NCBI GenBank assembly: GCA_039519185.1
Contig: CM076849.1
Location: 56,493,087-56,557,086, forward strand
Length of the DNA: 64,000 bases
Source of the DNA: Astragalus membranaceus
Lineage: Eukaryota > Streptophyta > Magnoliopsida > Fabales > Fabaceae
Reading direction: 5' to 3'
The first letter of the stretch is position 1. Each line of letters begins with the position of its first letter. Shown here piece by piece: positions 32,860-44,590 of this stretch. A model generated the notes under the pieces. The model saw nothing but the letters and a program-made list of their open reading frames with translations. It did not search any database and was not told the origin of the DNA. The position numbers and the translations under genes were made by a program.

Positions 32860-34160
32860 TTAACCAGGAGAAGCAGCAATGTCATACTTGCATATTTGGA
32901 AAGTTACACAACTTCTTATATAGTGTTGAATATGATTGATCATTCCCTTCCAATAAAATAGAGATTTTACTCTTGCCAGGGTGCTGTCACGACCAGAATG
33001 TCCACCTATTGCAGAGTTATGGAGCCAATTCATAATATTGTGATTGATTGCAGGATCAGAACCAATGACCAACTTTCCTTCTCTTCCAAGTTCATTATTG
33101 TGCCAAGTGAACTTAGGGTGGGGAGAAGGAGAAGAAGATATCTCAGCAATAAGGATTCTGAGAGTAGCATCATAATTCTAAGAGTTCTTAATCAAATCCA
33201 ACAGACCAGGAGAAGTAGTATGTAGAAGTAATGGCAGAAGTTCAGCTCCAGATTGTCTAGATAAGGCATTAGGAGCCTTCACGGCCGGCCCAACCTATTT
33301 GGAGGCCTGAAGCGAACTTTTAGGGAGGCCCTTTAAAGGAGAAAATAACATAAAAGTGAGAAATATTAAAAGAAATTAAAATCTTTTAAAGTGAGACAGT
33401 ACAATAGAAATTATAGGGTTTATAAAAATTCAAAAAAGAAATAGAATTTTATATGGACAATATTTACGATTTTTTAAAATTAAACTATAAAATAGTATAT
33501 AAAATTAGTAACCAATAGTATATATGTATTTCTATTTTATAAATTTTATTTCCATTCCTATGTTCTTATTTCCATTCCTGTGTTCAAATCCCCACAAAGG
33601 TAAATATGTTATTGTTTTTTATTTTTAATAATATGCATTCAAAACAATATCAAAAAATGAAGCCCCGAAGATTTGAACATGCAACAATTCAGTTAAAGTG
33701 AAGCACTTACACCAAATGCACTACATTGACATTTGGAATATTGAGGCCTCCTTTAATATATAACACTTAATTTGAGGCCCTTTTTAGGCTTAGAAAAAAA
33801 ATATTTTTTTGAGGCCCAAAGCGAGGGCTTGGGCCGGCCCTGGCAGCCTTATTGGTGGCACCTTCTTTATAGTGAATGTCAAACTGGTACCCCATTAATT
33901 TAGAGACCCAAACATGTTGAAAAGGAGTGTTCAACCTTTGTTCAAGGATATGTTTAATGCTTTTTTGGTCGATTTTCGATCACAAAAGAAGCATGAGTAA
34001 GTAAGTTTCCTGAACAACATATACAATAGCAAGGAGTTCTCTCTAATAACTAGAAAGTTCTTGTGGTTTAGGCCCTAAGTACTTACTAATGTAGGCAATA
34101 AGGTGGTGGCGGTCTTGCATAAGCACCGCACCAATTCCTCTACCAGTGCATCTGTCTTAA
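32860..34160 (-). pseudogene. Decayed Ty3/gypsy pol fragment (RNase H to integrase zinc finger)
   Basis: On the minus strand, 34160-33900 reads an RNase H (GIGAVLMQDRHHLIAYISKYLG, then RELLAIVYVVQETY) with an in-frame stop. 33260-33080 reads the RNase H to integrase tether with a changed ADALSR block (NALSRQSG). 33072-32860 reads the integrase zinc finger with paired His (WLHNSAIGGHSGRDSTL) and the segment before the Cys pair (YIRSCVTFQICKYD, with the first Cys lost). A hAT-type MITE splits it. No LTRs were found. This is a remnant, unrelated in detail to elements A, B, E or F. Confidence 0.75.
33280..33842. mobile_element. hAT-type MITE in the gypsy fragment
   Basis: 563 bp with ends CACGGCCGGCCCAA and TTGGGCCGGCCCTG (inverted, one mismatch), flanked by GGAGCCTT (33272-33279) and GCAGCCTT (33843-33850), an 8-bp target duplication with one difference. 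CAGGGCCGGCC ends and an 8-bp duplication are typical of plant hAT-derived elements. GAGGCC(T/C) motifs recur near both ends. No transposase is present. Confidence 0.8.
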
Positions 34161-34824
34161 TTTACTAGTTTCTCTAATATCCGACGTGACATTTCTAAAA
34201 TCAAATGGGAGAACTATAACGTATGGAAGGAATAAATTCTACTTCTCTATTTATCGAAAATGTGTGACATCTCAACTAAACTTTAGAACTCAAAGTGTTT
34301 GAGTCCTTCTCGGTGAACTATATTTTGAATCTCTCATTGCAGGCGTATGGGCTTTTCAAGATTGCATAAAATACACATAGAGACAACCATGCATGCATTC
34401 AATGAATTAATGGCCATGTGTGTTCGGAAAGAAGAAATGCTTCCAATGGGCAAGGTATATAATCCAAATGCTTAGGTTACTTTTTAATTAAGTTGTCTAA
34501 CTTTAAATAAAAATAGACAAAAAATAATATAGAAATATTTTATCATCTTAATTAACTAGTTTAGATAAAAAAAACCTATAGAATAACTTCCTAATTAATT
34601 TAACATATAATCGTTTGTGGAATTAGTTAATCAAATTTGTAGATTTAAACAAACAGATGAGATAAGTATTTTCTCTATAAACTCAATGATCAGAACATTT
34701 TGTCTTTTCATCCTTGCAACGATGCTTCAGTCTTGAGTGGGTTTTGCTTTGCCCACTCTATTATTCCCATATCCAGTCTGTTGGTGGTTCCAATTGCAAG
34801 CAAAACTCGTTGCCGGAGTGGGAG
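34161..34824 (+). other. Host spacer before the second F-box copy
   Basis: 34161-34500 shows nothing I recognise. 34505-34824 is the duplicated F-box upstream region, similar to 29775-30079. Confidence 0.6.
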
Positions 34825-35564
34825 ATGGAGAAATCTGAGGTTGTGGCTCTGTTTGCGACAAATGGAGCAGTAAAGGTAAACAACAAACAACATATACCAA
34901 ATGATATTTCCTTCTCCATTCTTATTTAAACCTGCCGCTAAAATCATTGAAGCGATTTGGATGTGTTCACAAATCATGGGCTCTCATATTTGAAAACCCT
35001 AATTTCATGAGCAGGTACAGTAAAAATTTCTTATCTATAGGCATGGCAATCGGGGGGGTTTGGCATTCCCCATCCCCGCCCCTATCTCTATTGGGGTCGG
35101 GTTTTGCATCCCCCATCCCCATCTCAAACGGGGACAGGTTCCTTGCGGGTACCCATTTCCACCACAAATTTGAAGAAAAAATACAAAAAATATATTTATA
35201 ATAATTAATAAAATAAAATAATAATAATAATTATACAATGATAAAATAAAGTTAAAAGTATTAAAATAGATTTTTCTATAGGAAATAGATTAAAATAAAA
35301 AATAAACAAAATTTATGAAACAAAATGAATGAGTAAATATGCATGAAATAAAATAAAATAAAATAAAATAATTAATTTATGTTTTGTCGAGCGGGTTCGG
35401 GGCGGGGACGGGGTGGGCATCGACATCCCCGAACCCCGCCCTGTCCCCGGTCAAAGCGGGTTTTCCCCGTCAAACTTGGGGCAGGGTCGGGTGGGTAGCT
35501 GCGGGTTCGGATTACGTTGCCATGCCTACTTATCTAATGACTTTTCTTAAAACGATGGTACATC
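34825..35564 (+). pseudogene. Truncated F-box gene copy
   Basis: It starts like the intact gene (MEKSEVVALFATN) and continues through the F-box (KSLKRFGCVHKSWALIFENPNF). It has a two-base net gain near 34920, which shifts the frame and gives a stop at 34927-34929. A 491-bp MITE interrupts it at 35038-35528. After the MITE, ATGACTTTTCTTAAAACGATGG continues the same gene until element E's LTR cuts it off at 35565. It corresponds to the first 75 or so codons of the intact copy. Confidence 0.85.
35038..35528. mobile_element. hAT-type MITE in the F-box pseudogene
   Basis: The ends TAGGCATGGCAA and TTGCCATGCCTA are perfect inverted repeats. The 8-bp target CTTATCTA is duplicated exactly at 35030-35037 and 35529-35536, as for hAT elements. 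Both flanks of the element are rich in CGGGG or CCCCG runs and the middle is AT-rich (AAATAAAATAAAA). There is no coding sequence. Confidence 0.9.
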
Positions 35565-36274
35565 TGTGACACCCTTTACGCCAAAAGTATTTATAAGTGA
35601 AAAAGTACGAAAAACGAGTAAATTTGTTTTTCAAATAAAACTAATAATTCATTTTATGAAATGGTTTTCGCAAGCAAAAGATGTCGTCCCACTCTTTAAA
35701 TCGTATATAAACGATTATAATAATATTAAAGACAAAACACTGAAGCATTTCTTTCAATATAGTCATAAGATTGATTTTAAGTATAATATTGAAAATACAA
35801 CTCAAGTCCCGATGTCACATGATCAGAGCAATAAACCTTTAATCAATTAAATAAAAGAAAGTGACATCAACGTATAGTATCATTCCGCAAGTTGCTAGGT
35901 GATCCGTAGTGATCACATCTCCACCGCTGCACAATCGTAGAAGTTCACATCAACGACACCTGGAACTCAATCTAAAAAAATGGTGCATGAGTGAGAAAGA
36001 GCGTCCAAACCATATAAATAACATAAGACCGAGACTAAAACAGCAAAGGCTACCACAATCCATCAAATCAATATCAAACAGTCACTCTCAAAAGAGTGAC
36101 CAACACAACGTGTCCATACAGCAAGATGTCACAAAGTGAAGCCACAAAGGGCTCATACGTAAAAAGTGAGGGGTCACATCACACCGTTAAAATCACTACA
36201 GTATATACGACAAACATAACATGTATGCTCAGTTAATCATCAACAACAACAACAACAATAACAAAAACAATAAC

Positions 36275-36935
36275 AATAGGACCGGGATACTTTCCCGAAC
36301 GGGATACCTTGCCCAATAATGCCCTACGACGGACAACAATAGGACCTGGGATACCTTGCCCGACGGGATACTTTGCCCGATAATGCCCTACAAGAAAACA
36401 ATAGGACCGGAATAGCCCGAACGGGATACCTTGCGCGATAATGCCCTACTAACAACAACAACAACCACGACAACAACAAGATGGATACACATGCACCTAA
36501 TCAGACGCGATATCGCACAACGACAACGACAGCAACGACGACAACGAGAACGACGATTACAACAACAACAATACCTACCATGATCACCATCCTTTGAGGT
36601 ACGGCTCACCCATACTGCGACGAGTCCTTGCCCATACTGCGACAAGGTTCCTCCTATACAATTTCAACTATTGAGGTACGGCTCACCCATACTCCGACGA
36701 GTCCTTGCCCATACTGCGAAGGTTCCTCTTACAATCATCAACTTTTAAGGTACGGGTCGCACATGCTGTGACGAGTACTTGCCCATGCTGCGACAAGGTG
36801 CCTTTAACAAATCTCGATTCATGAAGATATAGCTCATCCATACTGCAACGAGTTCTTGCCCATGCTGCGACAAGATTCTTCAACACGAACCAGCTTACTA
36901 ATCATCGACGAATGATAACTTGCCCATTGTGCGAC
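36275..36935 (+). repeat. Tandem repeats in element E LTR
   Basis: Two families. GGACC(G)GGATACCTTGCCCGA..GGGATAC, followed by TAATGCCCTAC, recurs at about 36279, 36341 and 36404. ACGGCTCACCCATACTGCGACGAG followed by a CTTGCCCAT.CTGCGACAAGG half recurs about every 75-80 bp at 36601, 36676, 36752, 36832 and 36908 (last partial). Each unit holds a pair of similar halves around GCGAC. Confidence 0.8.
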
Positions 36936-37785
36936 AAGTCTCCGATAAAAATACCCATAAAGCCAACCAGCAATCACCACAAACACGAACGTCCAGTCAT
37001 TTAATAACCTTAACGATTTCAAGTTAGTCCTGGCTACATCAATCTATGCTAAGATTTTTGTCTAAGTCTCAAACAACATAAACTTCTTATTTAGAATTAC
37101 CCGTTATTCTAGTCTATTAGCACATTAGACACTAACTCATCCTACCACTTTTATAACCAAGTGATTTACCAATCTACTCATATTAGAATCAGTCAATAAA
37201 CTCGACTTATTGAGTACATCCATTCAACTATTAAAATTACAGTCATCCAAATCATTTAGTTACAGACATCCTGATCATTTGGTTACATTCATCCAAATCA
37301 AACAATTTACAGACATTTAAATAATTTACAGTCATCCATAATAATTACAGTCCACCAAATTATTCACAGACCATTTAAATTATTACAGTCATCCTGAATA
37401 ATTATAGTAATCCAAATTGAATAAATAATATAAATAATAAATAAATAAGAAATAATAGAAACAAGCAAGATATGGATAGCGATTATCAAAACTATCTTAG
37501 TCCTATCCCCTATTCCCCATATAGAATAGAAACCCTTTCCCCGTACCTGATATCGAAATGTATTCCAATAAAGAATCGATGAAGAGAAGTTTCAAGCTAT
37601 CGAACGTGATTTAATTCCAACGGGACTGTGTCACTCGAACGCATACCGTTATGCAACAACAACGACGACATACAAAAGTCATACACTAAATATATGAAAT
37701 ATACTCAATCACTCTTTTAATGAATTAACTATAAAATCCCTTCTTCATTGTCAATCCTTTTCTTTTAATGACAGCATATTCAAAA

Positions 37786-38529
37786 GTCGATTTTCCGCTC
37801 CCGTTTCGATGCGATCTCACCCCCAATCCTTTTCTTAACCCTTCCCATTGATGGTCGAATATGTTTGAACTCCGGATTGTTATTTTTATAAAGCGAAATG
37901 AATGATATATGATTATGGCGTCGAAATCGTTCGACTAGTATGTCCGAGAGAGAACATAACAATGTTTAATGAATAAAAAGGACTTGGTATCCACTTCCCC
38001 AACGATTTTGGTAATCCATATGAGGCATTTGGTACGCCATTGGTCAGATTTTGGGGTCCAAATATCTATGTTTCCCCAAGGATTTTGGTAATCCATATGA
38101 GGCATTTGGTATGCCATTGGTCGGAATTTGGGGTCCGAATATCTATGTTTCCCCAAGGATTTTGGTAAAGTCGATTTTCCGCTCCCGTTTCGATGCGATC
38201 TCACCCCCAATCCTTTTCTTAACCCTTCCCATTGATGGTCGAATATGTTTGAACTCCGGATTGTTATTTTTATAAAGCGAAATGAATGATATATGATTAT
38301 GGCGTCGAAATCGTTCGACTAGTATGTCCGAGAGAGAACATAACAATGTTTAATGAATTAAAAGGACTTGGTATCCACTTCCCCAACGATTTTGGTACGC
38401 CATTGGTCAGATTTTGGGGTCCAAATATCTATGTTTCCCCAAGGATTTTGGTAATCCATATGAGGCATTTGGTATGCCCTTGGTCGGATTTTGGGGTCCG
38501 AATATCTATGTTTCCCCAAGTTTGGGATC
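37786..38529 (+). repeat. 384-bp tandem duplication in element E LTR
   Basis: GTCGATTTTCCGC and the following 200 or so bases at 37786 recur at 38170 almost unchanged. Within each unit a shorter block of about 80 bp (GATTTTGGTAATCCATATGAGG, then GGTCCGAATATCTATG) is itself repeated. Element G starts at the end of the second unit. Confidence 0.85.
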
Positions 38530-38540
38530 CACTAGTGGAA

Positions 38541-39972
38541 AAAAGACATTTTATAACAGGAATTCATATCAGTTAAAAACGAGCTGATATTAAAAGTGAG
38601 GCGGTGGCAGTTTTGTAATTAAAATTATAATATTTACATCGGTTGTCACACGAACCGATATAGAAACACAATCTTTACATCTTTCATATCGGTTCCATTC
38701 CATAACCGTTATCGAAAACGCAAAAATATAGGCTTCCATAACGGGTCACAAAACCTCCCGTTATCGAAACGCAAAAATTTAGGCTTCTTCACATCTCTTC
38801 TATTCGCAAAAATTTAGGCTTCCCTTCACATCCCAATCCCATATCGACCCTCATCTTCTTCCTCTCAAAATCGCACATAATCTCCTTCCTTCTGAAAGTC
38901 TCGAATCAGAACAACCAAGGCGGCTTCCCAATCTTCTAATTCAAACGCGAATTCCGCTCCCTCACTCGAAGAACCACCATCGCCACAACCAAAAACCCTC
39001 TCGCTACGTCCACAGCACCACCGCAACACCACCATTGCAACCACAAATCCACGTAGTCGCTGTCGCACTGATTCCTATCGTTGGGAGTACCACGACGACG
39101 CCATACATGTCATCACCACCACACCGTCGTTGTGAACACCATGTCAACGTCGTTGCTAAGAGCTTTCACGCCGCTGCTGTGAATAGCGTGTTTACGTCGT
39201 GGAGATGTGTTTACGCCTATCACTAGGTAGATTCTTCTTTAACAATTCTTATATTCTTTGCTATTTTACTGGATTTGTGAATTTTAGGGTTACAAGATTG
39301 GGATTTGTGGTATTTTTTGGGGGTTTTGGAAAAAATATCATGTAAAGGCTGTTCTGGAGCCGTGACTAGGGTTTTGGAAAAAATAGAAGGTATTTCTTAT
39401 ACCTTGAGCAAACATCTCTACTATCAGATCCAATTAGTAATTGTGACAATGTAATATCTTAATGTTGATATTTTTTTCCTGTCTATTTTATTATTCAATT
39501 TTAATTAATTACCAAAAGTTTTGGATTTTGAATGTGTTTCTGTTTGCTTAATTCAGAAACATTGGCTTGAAGGATTTTAACCAAGGTGATGGATATAACA
39601 TTTTGTTCTTGTATTGTTTTTTATACTTTATAAAATGCCAAGCATTGTCACTAAGTAAACGTGAAGCCATTTGAGTTTGTGAGTTATCTTATGCTATCAT
39701 ATATCCACCTTCTTGTGATTATAGTCTATCGTACCATAAAAGTTGGCACAGAACTTTCTTCTAAGGTCTTGCATGTGAAGCATTTCTTTCTGTTATGAAT
39801 TGCTAGCAAATACAGTTTAGTAGTTTCATATCTCCTCAAATGTTGCATCTATTTCCCGGAAGTTAATTTGCTTCTATAGTTTTGGGAACTCCATCAAATT
39901 TTTGCTATACCAACCAAGCACTCTCTTTCAGTACTGTATCTAACTAACAATTTTTTTGTTATATATGTACAG
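38541..39972 (+). other. Element G left subterminal region and unrecognised 5' segment
   Basis: After the subterminal repeats comes a C-rich leader-like stretch (38780-39230) with a possible exon end at 39230 (CACTAG, then GTAGATTC) and an AT-rich intron-like stretch up to the acceptor at 39972. I cannot assign the leader to a known gene. Confidence 0.4.
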
Positions 39973-40263
39973 GTGTGGAATCATTTGACATTTATATGAA
40001 ACAGCAGAAGGTAACTGTGAAGGGAAATGTGAAGCCAGAACAAGTTTTTGAGACCGTTTCCAAAACTGGAAAGAAGACTGCCTTCTAGGTGGAGACTGAA
40101 AACAAGCCCACCGAAAGCGTCGCCTCAGCCGAGCCTAAAAACAAGCCTTTAGAAACTACAATAGTTGCCTCTGAGGCTGATAACAAACCTTCAGAAATTG
40201 CAGCAGTGACCTCTACTGAGGGTGATAACAAGGTTTTAGAAACTGCAACTATGGTCTCAACTG

Positions 40264-41720
40264 TGTTTCCAAGTGGCTTCAGTCTCAAGAGGGGGGGGGG
40301 GGGGTGAATTGAGATTTAAAAACTTTTGATAACTTTCAAAAACGTTTTTCCCCTTTTCAATGACTTAGATCAATTTTCGCGCAGGTTAAATGGAAGCGAA
40401 GGAATTAGAAAATAAAGCAATAAAGAACACAGATATTTATCCTGGTTCGGTCACCTCCTAGTGACCTACGTCCATTCCTCACACCCTTGTGAGATTTTCC
40501 ACTAACCAAAACAACAAGGCTTACAGGTGCCTTGGAAAACTTTTACAAACTCAGGCACTCTTCTACTAGGATACCCCACCTATAAAGAGCCCTCAAATCT
40601 ATTACAACAATAACAAGAGATACCCCAGCCCTGTTTCAACCAGCTGCCCCAGAAAGATACCCCACTTCCTAGTACAAACAGCTACCCTAGAGAGATACCC
40701 CACTCCCTAGTACAAAATACAACCAATAAACAATAACAAATTTAAAGACCGAAATACCTCTTAATGTAGGCAGATAATACAACTTGAAGAATGCAACCCC
40801 AACTAACTCTTAACGAAAGATCAGCTCTGACGGACCAGCGGTGCGTGAAGAGCAGAAGTAAAAGTGCGAAGAGTTTTTCTCAAAATTTGCTCTGATTTCG
40901 TGAAATGGGTTGGTAAGAAACGGAGGCTATGTGGCCTCTATTTATAGGCTATGAGAAAATCAAGTTTACGTTGAAAATAGTGTAGGAATCGATTCTTTGT
41001 TGAAAACATTGGATCTAGGAATCGATTCTTCTTTCAATTGAAAATCGATTTTGACTTGCTTTGAAAAGAGGTGGCAATCGATTCTTGAGATCCAGGAGGG
41101 CTAGGAATCGATTCTATACTCAATGAAATCTTGTATAAATCGATTCTTGGCTTGCTTGAGACATGTGGGAATCGATTTCTAGTTTAGTACAAAAAGGTGT
41201 GAATCGATTCTTCCTTAAAAATTGTTTAGCTTAGGAATCGATTCTCTAATGAAATCATATGAAGTGAAAATCGATCTATGCGTTATGATTGGCCTGAAAA
41301 TCATTTTGAAGTATGTATATGCAAGGTGCAAATCGATTTTTATGTTTCAAAAATGCTTTTTATGTTTTACGTAAGTATGCATGCATTTTTAAAAAACTTT
41401 GTGTGAGTGTGTGAGACTTCGAGAGACGAGCTGACCTTCGAAAGAGTTTACACTTTTTCCTAAGACACACCCAAACCCTAAGGACTACCTTTATATTTAA
41501 GGACTACCCTTAAACTTGAATCTTCAATTCTTGAGCTTGATTAATCTTCAATTCTTAAACTTGAATCTTCAATTCTTGAGCTTGATTGTCTTGGATTGTG
41601 ACTTTGATGTTTTGTCACTTTCATTAACTTTGGCCATCAACTTTGGCTTTGTCTTTTTCATCAACTTTGGCTTTGCCTTTTTCATCTTCAAAACCTTACC
41701 TGCAGTACAAGATATCTACA
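40264..41720 (-). repeat. Element D left LTR (3' LTR)
   Basis: 1457 bp. It has a 14-G run at 40291-40304, a minus-strand TATA box at 40938-40949 and the palindrome array at 40987-41338. The outer end abuts the captured copper-chaperone exon. Confidence 0.95.
40938..41338 (-). promoter_or_regulatory. Element D promoter: TATA box plus phased AATCGATT array (left LTR)
   Basis: The TATA box is the complement of CTATTTATAGGC (40938-40949). AATCGATT sites start at 40987, 41020, 41043, 41076, 41106, 41138, 41170, 41202, 41236 and 41331, with one-base variants at 41269 and 41299. Apart from one 23-bp step, spacing is 30-34 bp, close to three helical turns. The array lies upstream of the TATA box in transcript orientation. 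A regulatory role is inferred. Confidence 0.65.
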
Positions 41721-42925
41721 TTCTCCCCCTTTTTGATGATGACAAAACTTTACTCATCTTAAGGTGGGAGGTTAGTTCAATCACATAATGCATGTATATG
41801 ATACTCCCCCTATCATGATGCTCCCCCTGTTTTATTGACTATATGCATAGTGACAATGCTATGACAGATCTATATGCTCATTCTATATGCTTTATGCAAC
41901 CCTATATTTCTCTCCCCCTTTTTGTCATGATCAAAAGGGTCGACGTAAGATAGGGTTTGCGAATCGAATGACACAGCTATTTGAAGAACCATTGCATATT
42001 TATAAGTGATCATCAAAACCAAAAGAAAAACATATTTTGAAACCATGAAGAGAGTATTTCATCAAAACAGGTAAAATCATGAGTCTCAAACACTGTGAGG
42101 TAGTTGTTTTAAGATTTATACATTTCATGCTGCTTAGTTTGAAAGTTGGTGATGGCAGCCAGAATATGGGAGAAAAATTATTTTAGGTAAACAACGATTG
42201 TGAGCATGTATTTTGAAAATTACTAGCAATTGATTGTGACAGGAGAAAATAGATTTCAAAAAAATAGCGCTTCAACTGCTTTTAGAAAATGCTTTTTGAG
42301 CACGCAGAAATTCATAAGTCACAATTTTACTTGAATCCACATTTCTTTACAAAATCACTTGAGAAACAAAAACTCGTTTGAAGAACCAAATTTTCTTTTG
42401 CAATGGATCGTGAAAATATCAACTAGCTGATTGTGACGACTCAACTGACTCAATCATACTGTCGCCTTTCTAACCATAACCTCTAAGAAGGTGATCTGTA
42501 GTTTCTATATGCTTAGTCCTAGAGGGTTGACCAGAATACTTTTCTTGTTATTCTAACATTGTTCTTTGATGATGCATGAAATAAAATTAATCATTTATTT
42601 TCTCGCATACATGCCAATCATAATGAATGGATCGATTATAAGGACTAACCTTCACGAATGTTCTTTCTTCTTACCATAAGATTCAGGGATTACTTTTAGT
42701 CACATATTTGACTTAGTATACTTTAAGCACATTTTTACTAGAGGTGAATAATATTTTATCAATCTAACCTTTACCGGTGATTCTTCCTCTATTTATCACA
42801 AGTCACATGACGGTTTTTACGGGGGTGAGTATTAAGAGCTTTGTTGCGTCTCTGGTCATGCGCTTTGAGTCTTTGCTGTCAAGGTATCAATCTACCCCCA
42901 TACCTTGAAGCATACCTGCAATGAT
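41721..42925 (-). other. Element D 3' noncoding interior
   Basis: It begins with the complement of the polypurine tract (TTCTCCCCCTTTTTGATGA). Further CTCCCCC(T)n blocks stand at about 41802, 41821 and 41911. The rest is AT-rich with no coding sequence. Autonomous relatives would carry pol here. Confidence 0.75.
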
Positions 42926-44538
42926 CTAAAACAAGGTTCTAGGTACCCAAAATTCTTTGGGTCCTTGTGGGTTAGTGTTTGATATGGTCCTTTTGGGAAC
43001 CCATACCTTTCTCATAGTTTGATTACCTCTTGCTCTGCAAACGGAAGCAGTATGTCCAGGTTTACCACAGTAATAACATGTAATATAAGGTCTAGTGGAA
43101 AATTTTGGTTTATAATGAACATGCCTTTCTATGGGTTTGTTTCTAGGGAATCTATGATGCATATTTTGTAAACTAGACAATTTCCCAACAGTCCATTGCA
43201 GTTCATGAATTTTCTTTTCAAAATCAGCACATTTATCACAAGTATCATTTTCTTTAAAGCATGCAAGGCTATCATTTTCTTTTCTAAGCTCTAATTTTTC
43301 TTTAGTTAAAGCAGTAACATTATTTTCAAGATGAGTGATATCTTTCTTAGATTTATCTAATGCTTTAGCTAGTTTTAAGGATTTATCCTGCAATTCAGTA
43401 AATGCTTCATACAGTTCATCATAATCATCTTGCAAAGTTTCAGAGTTAGAAGATACCTCAGTTTCACTTTTGTTGTCGTGGTCGGCCATGAGAGCAATTT
43501 GATATTTTTCACTTTCTGATTTATCTGATGAGTTCATGTCATTGTTTTCCCATGATGTGTAGGCTTTTCTACTTCTGTTTCTCTTGGATCCCTTTGATCG
43601 TTTTCTTTGTAATTTTGGGCATTCCATCTTCATATGTCCGGATTTGCCACATTCGTGGCAAGTTTGTGGACTTGAGAAGTTTTCTTTGCATGAGACTCTT
43701 TTGGTTGGAGAATTCTTTTTGAGAGATCTTTTTATGAACTTTTTGAATTGTCTTACCATTAGATCCACATTCTCATCCTCTTCATCATTCTCATTTTGCG
43801 AATCATTACTGTCATCGGATGAACTTGAACTTGAAGCCTTGAAAGCTAGGATTTTCCTTTTCTTTCTTTTTCTTCATGCTCTGCTAGACGAGTGAGCTCT
43901 AACTCGTGCTCTAGTAGTTTCCCAAATAGAGTGGCAAGTGACATGGTAACTAAATTTCTCGATTCAGTTATAGCAGTTACCTTTGGTTGCCATTCTCTAT
44001 TTAGGCATCTCAGTACTTTGTTGATCAAGTCTTCGGGAGGAAATGATTTTCCTAATGAACCCAATTTGTTCACTATGTGAGTGAACCTCTTTTGCATTTC
44101 TTGTATGGATTCACATTGATCCATTCTGAACAATTCATATTCCCGGATGAGAGTATTTGTTCTTGCTCTTTTTACCTCACTGGTACCTTCATGAGTGACT
44201 TGAAGGTTGTCCCGCATTTCTTTAGTAGTTTTACAATTTGACACTCTGAAGAATTCATCGGGACTAAGTGCGAAAGTTATAATGTTCTTGGCACCGAAAT
44301 TAAGTTGAACTTTCCTTTTCTCATTGTTTGTCCATTCGTCTTTTTCTTTTACTGTGAGTGTGCCATTTACCATGTGCGTGGGAACAAAAGGACCATTTTC
44401 CACAGTATCCCATATATCTATATCTACCCCTTCTATAAATATTCTTATTCTTTCTCTCCAATATGCATAGTCTTCCCCGTTGAATCCCGGAGGACGGAAA
44501 AGAGATGCACCCTCTTGCGTATACCAACCTGAAGCCAT
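42926..44538 (-). pseudogene. Element D Gag (copia type)
   Basis: The ATG at 44538 gives MASGWYTQEGASLFRPPGF, then FNGEDYAYWRERIRIFIEG, the usual start of plant copia Gag, and the gag domain (IREYELFRMDQCESIQEMQKRF, then NKVLRCLNREWQPKV). A one-base frameshift in an A-rich run near 43860 separates it from the C-terminal half (43768-42926). That half has a zinc knuckle CHECGKSGHMKMEC, a Lys/Ser-rich segment, a coiled coil and a second knuckle CYYCGKPGHTASVC. Gag would package element RNA. It ends at TLF, 42926, with no pol following. The protein would need the frame to be intact. Confidence 0.85.
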
Positions 44539-44576
44539 TTCTCTTGAAGCTGCTAGGACCTTTATACAAGAGTCTA

Positions 44577-44588
44577 GCTCTGATACCA
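44577..44588 (-). other. Element D primer binding site
   Basis: The minus strand reads TGGTATCAGAGC two bases inside the right LTR. This matches the 3' end of initiator tRNA-Met, the usual copia primer. Confidence 0.9.
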
Positions 44589-44590
44589 CT

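Larger units (their letters stand above)
35565..38529 (+). repeat. Element E 5' LTR, part left of element G
   Basis: About 2.97 kb. Besides the repeat fields listed separately it holds CAA/ACG trinucleotide stretches (36238-36270, 36450-36570). The LTR's last 30 or so bases follow element G (about 48941-48970). Confidence 0.75.

Noticed and set aside
38525..38536. GGATCCACTAGT, identical to a common cloning-vector polylinker piece
   Set aside because: The flanks show no vector sequence. The CACTAGTGG part is explained as the CACTA transposon end and GGATC as the last bases of the interrupted LTR.
38780..39236. Possible first exon of a captured gene in element G
   Set aside because: Leader-like composition and a donor-like GT, but no recognisable protein. 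It cannot be assigned to CCH, CPN60, PRORP or AGO.
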